In this document: piece by piece, positions 63,601 through 64,000 of the stretch | How the letters are laid out: each line of letters starts with the position of its first letter | Position numbering within the stretch: position 1 is the stretch's first letter | NCBI GenBank assembly: GCA_935421135.1 | Contig: OW285188.1 | Location: 6,748,733 to 6,812,732, forward strand | Direction: 5' to 3' | Length of the DNA stretch: 64,000 nt | DNA from: Bugulina stolonifera | Lineage: Eukaryota; Bryozoa; Gymnolaemata; Cheilostomatida; Bugulidae | Notes under the pieces: model-generated | Database searches by the model: none | The model's input: only the letters and a program-made list of their open reading frames with translations | What the model was told of the DNA's origin: nothing | Made by a program: the position numbers and the translations under genes

Positions 63601-63939
63601 ACTATACAGAACTGCGACATGATTTACACTCCATCTGTTCACCTTCTGAATGTAGATAGAATGGTTAACTATATAATGTGTTGTAAAGGTATAACAACAA
63701 TGAATACTCATATATAGTACTTACATTAGAGGGTAAGTCATAGCAACCACGCTGGGGGTCTTCCTACTGCACACGTGGTCAAAATCTAACATGCCTTGCA
63801 CAGCCCGATTCTGCATTCCCCAGACGATAGCCTGAGTCTTGTTGTTAAATAAAGACTGAATGTTGGGTTCTCCGCCAGCAGCCCCGTCCCCAGTTAAAAG
63901 GTCGCTTGAGGACTGGTTACGGCTAACAGCAGGTGAACC
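39635..63939 (-). CDS. ACLY: ATP-citrate lyase, C-terminal 638 residues (15 exons; 5' part beyond right edge)
   Basis: Cytosolic ACLY makes acetyl-CoA and oxaloacetate from citrate, CoA and ATP. Exons, 5' to 3': 63725-63939, 63417-63469, 57901-58121, 57492-57688, 56633-56714, 55626-55736, 55279-55406, 54992-55085, 51218-51372, 46702-46852, 44827-44970, 41516-41629, 40886-40968, 40455-40531, 39635-39726. All have GT/AG borders and together make 1917 nt, an open frame ending TAA. The succinyl-CoA-ligase-like part includes [24 protein letters not shown] and [26 protein letters not shown] holds the phospho-histidine (human His760). The citrate-synthase-like module has [20 protein letters not shown] and LNVDG, fitting the His900/His975/Asp1026 triad of the human enzyme. 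The end, [16 protein letters not shown], aligns with the animal C terminus. The ATP-grasp N-terminal region (~460 residues) is outside the window. The intron at 58122-63416 carries an LTR element in sense orientation. Confidence 0.95.
39771..39885. repeat. ACLY: 47-bp tandem repeat in the last ACLY intron
   Basis: ATACTGTA[G/C]ATACAGGATAC begins at 39771, 39818 and 39865, giving a 47-bp unit of about 2.4 copies that includes GTATATACATGTACATATTA. It begins ~43 bp upstream (in transcript sense) of the final exon acceptor. Confidence 0.8.
43821..44048. repeat. long inverted repeat (~54-bp arms, ~119-bp loop)
   Basis: The arm TGCTCATTCAGAATCACATA... (from 43841) is exactly complementary for 34 bp to 43994-44027 (AATTCATCAAAGCTTATGTG...). 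Pairing continues with a few mismatches out to 43821 and 44048. Single-stranded it would form a long hairpin. It may be a foldback element or a structured RNA. Confidence 0.75.
44476..44676 (+). other. Cys-rich open frame, possible cystine-knot-like remnant
   Basis: The frame, without an ATG of its own, reads [10 protein letters not shown], then 24 residues after the second Cys a YCC pair, then SMKLLYTW and a final C before TAA. A short upstream frame at 44319-44504 ends in a hydrophobic run ([16 protein letters not shown]), and 44047-44319 has several Cys. Cys spacing recalls cystine-knot hormones, but key flanking residues of TGF-beta fingers are missing. Splicing is unresolved; it may be chance or a decayed gene. 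Confidence 0.2.
47563..47813. repeat. 19-bp minisatellite, ~13 copies
   Basis: The unit is GGTAGATGGAGGGTATGGT with few changes (GAGAG for GAGGG in several copies). Because 19 is not a multiple of 3, the minus strand reads a 19-residue Pro/Ser/Thr/Ile/His repeat in two open frames of ~120 codons. These frames are a by-product of the repeat and not a gene. Confidence 0.92.
47935..48037. repeat. 24-bp tandem repeat, ~4 copies
   Basis: The unit AGGAGGACCAGGAGAAGGAATGAG is almost invariant. Its period is a multiple of 3, so the minus strand reads LLVLLSFL repeats; this is low-complexity and not a transmembrane protein. Confidence 0.9.
48704..48868. mobile_element. pogo/Tigger-type MITE
   Basis: The termini are inverted repeats of ~20 bp: left CAATGGAACTTGCTTAATTC, and right, read on the minus strand, CAGTAGAACTTGCTAAATTC. 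TA dinucleotides flank both ends (48702-48703 and 48869-48870), as expected from Tc1/mariner-class insertion. At 165 bp with no ORF it is a non-autonomous derivative. The CAGTAGAACYTGCTNAATTC end is the type known from Tigger elements. Confidence 0.7.
49602..49774. repeat. two short tandem duplications
   Basis: A 27-bp unit beginning GTTTATTATATACAGTTACA is present twice at 49602-49655. A 23-bp unit beginning GTGTTATACTACTGTATTAC is present twice at about 49729-49774. Both look like recent slippage or small segmental duplication. Confidence 0.75.
51394..51455. repeat. TACATGTA-type tandem array
   Basis: Units like ACATACATGTACATT/ACC repeat about four times just upstream (transcript sense) of an ACLY exon. 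This is a local expansion of the palindromic motif seen across the window. Confidence 0.6.
52925..53231 (-). CDS. possible secreted cystine-knot (DAN/CTCK-like) exon nested in an ACLY intron
   Basis: A 101-codon open frame runs to TGA after a possible acceptor (GTGAAG, AG at 53232-53233). It has seven cysteines with PGTFCYGSC, then [13 protein letters not shown], then [14 protein letters not shown] and QTCGFG. The FCYGxC and GS-x(3)-SC-x(3)-C arrangement, then a beta-rich LV-C strand and closing Cys pair, resembles the DAN family of BMP/TGF-beta antagonists. That resemblance is by eye. The first CTCK cysteine and the terminal C-x-C are not evident. About 340 bp upstream on the same strand an ATG at 53573-53575 opens a signal-peptide-like frame ([20 protein letters not shown]), which could be exon 1. 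The phases between the pieces do not join simply, so it may be incomplete, a pseudogene, or another Cys-rich fold. It shares ACLY's strand, inside the intron 51373-54991. Confidence 0.35.
53462..53575 (-). other. signal-peptide-like open frame, candidate first exon of the nested gene
   Basis: The 37-residue frame from ATG reads [20 protein letters not shown] and continues to TGA. It has a basic n-region, a hydrophobic core and small residues for cleavage, as in secreted proteins. A second, frame-shifted stretch just downstream ([14 protein letters not shown]...) could follow if a tiny intron of ~44 nt (GTGCGA ... GTGACAG) is removed. This is inference from codon-like composition only. Confidence 0.25.
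53820..54046 (+). repeat. dispersed repeat family, copy 3 (longest)
   Basis: It starts near CTCCCGTCACAGAGTCGCG and includes CCTGGGCCAAAAGCAAAATC, GAGCTAGAGATGGTGTTCTC and an end GAGGTCGCGAAGACACTA. The copy at 21050-21210 shares the middle and end, and the one at 38878-38945 the beginning. Confidence 0.6.
54166..54242 (-). repeat. tRNA-like SINE remnant
   Basis: On the minus strand, GTTGGTACAGTGTTTAGC (54218-54235) resembles an A box with D-arm, and TTCAAGTCTCG (54177-54187) a B box ~35 bp later. The overall size is that of a tRNA, but stems are imperfect, so a tRNA-derived SINE is favoured. Confidence 0.4.
55178..55270. repeat. ACLY: 32-bp tandem repeat, 3 copies, beside an ACLY splice donor
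   Basis: A unit starting CTCTCCTAGCCAATGAGATA and ending AAGAGGTTACATA is present three times with almost no divergence. The array stops 8 bp inside the intron, next to the donor of the VQFGHAGA exon. Confidence 0.85.
58119..58217. repeat. AT-rich ~35-bp degenerate tandem repeat at the LTR element insertion site (left part)
   Basis: Variants of TACTGTAATATATGGTGT followed by AATAGTAATAT occur three times, then continue beyond the LTR element at 63230-63310. The retroelement therefore landed inside a pre-existing simple array. The ACLY exon acceptor at 58122-58123 falls within the first unit. Confidence 0.65.
58218..58880 (-). repeat. 3' LTR
   Basis: This 663-bp LTR in minus orientation has a TATA box (TATATAAAGG, about 58534-58544) and an AATAAA (58486-58491) ~45 bp later, placing U3/R/U5 in normal order. 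U3 carries, within ~90 bp (58556-58640), three CTTCCGG ETS-type sites, GCCATCTTG (YY1-type), TTGCGCAA (C/EBP-type) and GACGTCAT (CRE-type). The U5 side has a TTCGCAAAGCGAA hairpin between two ACCTAGTA direct repeats. Confidence 0.92.
58881..58893 (-). other. polypurine tract
   Basis: Minus-strand TGTGAGGGGGCTA directly precedes the 3' LTR and directly follows the Gag stop codon, the expected place and composition for the plus-strand DNA primer. Confidence 0.7.
58894..62232 (-). CDS. Gag-like polyprotein with zinc-finger pair (1112 aa)
   Basis: It starts at ATG 62230-62232, after a 313-nt leader from the primer site, and ends in TAG. Residues ~20-175 resemble the Ty3/gypsy-type capsid (retrotransposon Gag) domain: [20 protein letters not shown], then [12 protein letters not shown], and [13 protein letters not shown]. 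Residues ~204-335 hold three or four ~31-residue Pro-rich repeats around [19 protein letters not shown]. The middle is Ser/Thr/Pro-rich and probably disordered. Near residues 764-815 is a CAKC-x11-HIWQH finger followed by FYCRCG...HH...C, which is not the CCHC knuckle usual in Gag. A basic, Pro-rich tail precedes a C-terminal segment with heptad-like [10 protein letters not shown]. No protease motif or RT signature exists. Role: probably particle assembly and RNA or DNA binding. The fusion of capsid with C2H2-like fingers is unusual. Confidence 0.85.
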   Translation of the reverse strand: MDRIRNLLQQVMYQAEQDLKTLSYNGQEDVELFIEDFTAMAERCNWNDRARLIRLRAALHGPAQECGRPRSVEEIFSRLREQYGLSAREARWKLSTLEQSAHTSLRDYAALIRRLMATAFEGAPPASLEEWAVEKFCLSVHDRGLRWYYTWLQPDDMEEALETGTAFQSNKGGKANPPKPQEELPADLLRKALHTLLQKCQGTDDGPTDTLEPVPVDEPIPTGAQQGEGGPPHNGRPQRPTDTSEPVPVDEPIPTEATPKKSGPNHNGRPLRPTDTSEPVLVEEPIPTKPKVKSSHSKQKTPRVTSPSHSRPTASPTPVTVDEPKPTRPTSGKKRPHSKPDTSEVTTDHPPRLKGRLICPAPSDQTSQGKPDLSSTQKDQQDLATSRPDTNQQLIPAQIQYAPTDDLSCVELPDTTVQVRGLRIDTEQTVLDQTRELPLNLSKNVQVSTARPDPEDAKSRVAEPQDIIPTTEIQSILPAVQVHKAKRSCTESSIAEQFQPKIQIAELSKSPKADKKQSKATIAVFPRLFDESNKENVPEALPTIESIAHPSASINTTAHRRVVLSRPALHRSTCIPTCSNSCTPRVTGEVNSSTRILSHSRADETATPPSMDHSNQPVFTAEGKQISVLPVRTESELEVQSTPVRLSGMNSLSLPTRHRPVGTEENSPEHSHRKEHELEGGGYTSDELCVVDASPLRKTLTPDGTPPPTPPPVTSTLKLATIKLHKLTDKLPIESSQHSGATKPWISTFTQQARDDLARRSQPNLKCAKCGFSGTLKRLNIHIWQHFARFYCRCGRSSVSRDALGHHFSRRSSICGKRLFLTDGPSYGALMEWWGVKDPPPFLPCRPTMDGQSGTNKPVYLPSSSSTRKRPPKRRHSPSPEQTPDSAPSDATSSSSSSPTTPAGPSLWRPPASTSAVSVGPPGRRGRLPSWKTRPAPRKSMPAPQSGPLYEGSPPKVSCAASCTASPTLLIEPLQSRPTLEVSPHRSPYTPARDLLRATPDSPAVQSPPPASPVLTQPNATRPASPDPSFMQQLAELKPRIHYLASRQQVGDTLRQHLEPLYAREIALRELANQHLNHPRRLQLVQADLDIVSRESTLYRTLLNLTLETPMT
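62546..62565 (-). other. primer-binding site, tRNA-Leu
   Basis: Minus-strand TGGTGGCAGCGGTGGGATTC is complementary for all 20 nt to the 3' end (…GAATCCCACCGCTGCCA plus CCA) of animal tRNA-Leu of the UAG/AAG type, recalled from known tRNA sequences. It lies one base inside the 5' LTR. Confidence 0.88.
62567..63229 (-). repeat. 5' LTR
   Basis: The sequence reads identical to the 3' LTR copy over 663 bp, with no substitution that I could find by eye. It supplies the promoter for the element; its AATAAA would be read by ACLY transcripts coming from the right. Confidence 0.92.
63230..63310. repeat. AT-rich degenerate tandem repeat (right part)
   Basis: This continues the TACTGTAATATATGGTGT-type array found at 58119-58217, split by the LTR element. 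Confidence 0.6.
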
Positions 63940-64000
63940 CTAAAATATACGGTCAAACATAATATAAAGAAAAGAACAGCAGAAGCAACGGGTATACATG

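Noticed and set aside
1..64000. CRISPR arrays, bacterial operons, rRNA
   Set aside because: Spliced genes and animal protein families show this is eukaryotic; no such structures were seen.

Overview
This is AT-rich, intron-containing animal DNA. Two genes encode furin-processed, nine-cysteine TGF-beta ligands, a metazoan-only family, and the right 24 kb carries the 3' two-thirds of an animal-type ATP-citrate lyase. The ligands are divergent enough that I cannot name vertebrate orthologues. Together with the many short transposon remnants, this suggests an early-branching animal, possibly a sponge. That placement is inference only.

Layout from left to right. Positions 1-6720 hold no gene I recognise. 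At 6721-8042 is a long terminal exon (+) of a Gln/Ala/Thr-rich protein, probably nuclear. TGF-beta ligand A (+, 3 exons) is at 9203-11160. About 20 kb of mostly non-coding, repeat-rich DNA follows, including a 1.1-kb hAT-type element at 25311-26399 and an inverted pair of ~390-bp repeats near 12.4 and 26.5 kb. TGF-beta ligand B (+, 2 exons) is at 31335-34747. From 39635 to the right edge is ACLY (-). I could place 15 coding exons, which join in frame to 638 C-terminal residues; the N-terminal part lies beyond the window.

The ACLY introns hold the most unusual material. A 5.0-kb LTR retrotransposon at 58218-63229 has identical 663-bp LTRs, a 20-nt primer site matching tRNA-Leu, and a single 1112-residue Gag-like ORF with no pol. 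A possible nested secreted cystine-knot (DAN/CTCK-like) gene lies at 52.9-53.6 kb. The introns also contain a pogo/Tigger-type MITE, a long hairpin and several minisatellites.

The two ligands probably arose by local duplication: both have a phase-1 first intron in the prodomain after the same LAP-type helix. ACLY is metabolically unrelated. All work was by eye: no alignment, search or splice predictor was run, so exon borders rest on GT/AG signals plus reading-frame continuity.
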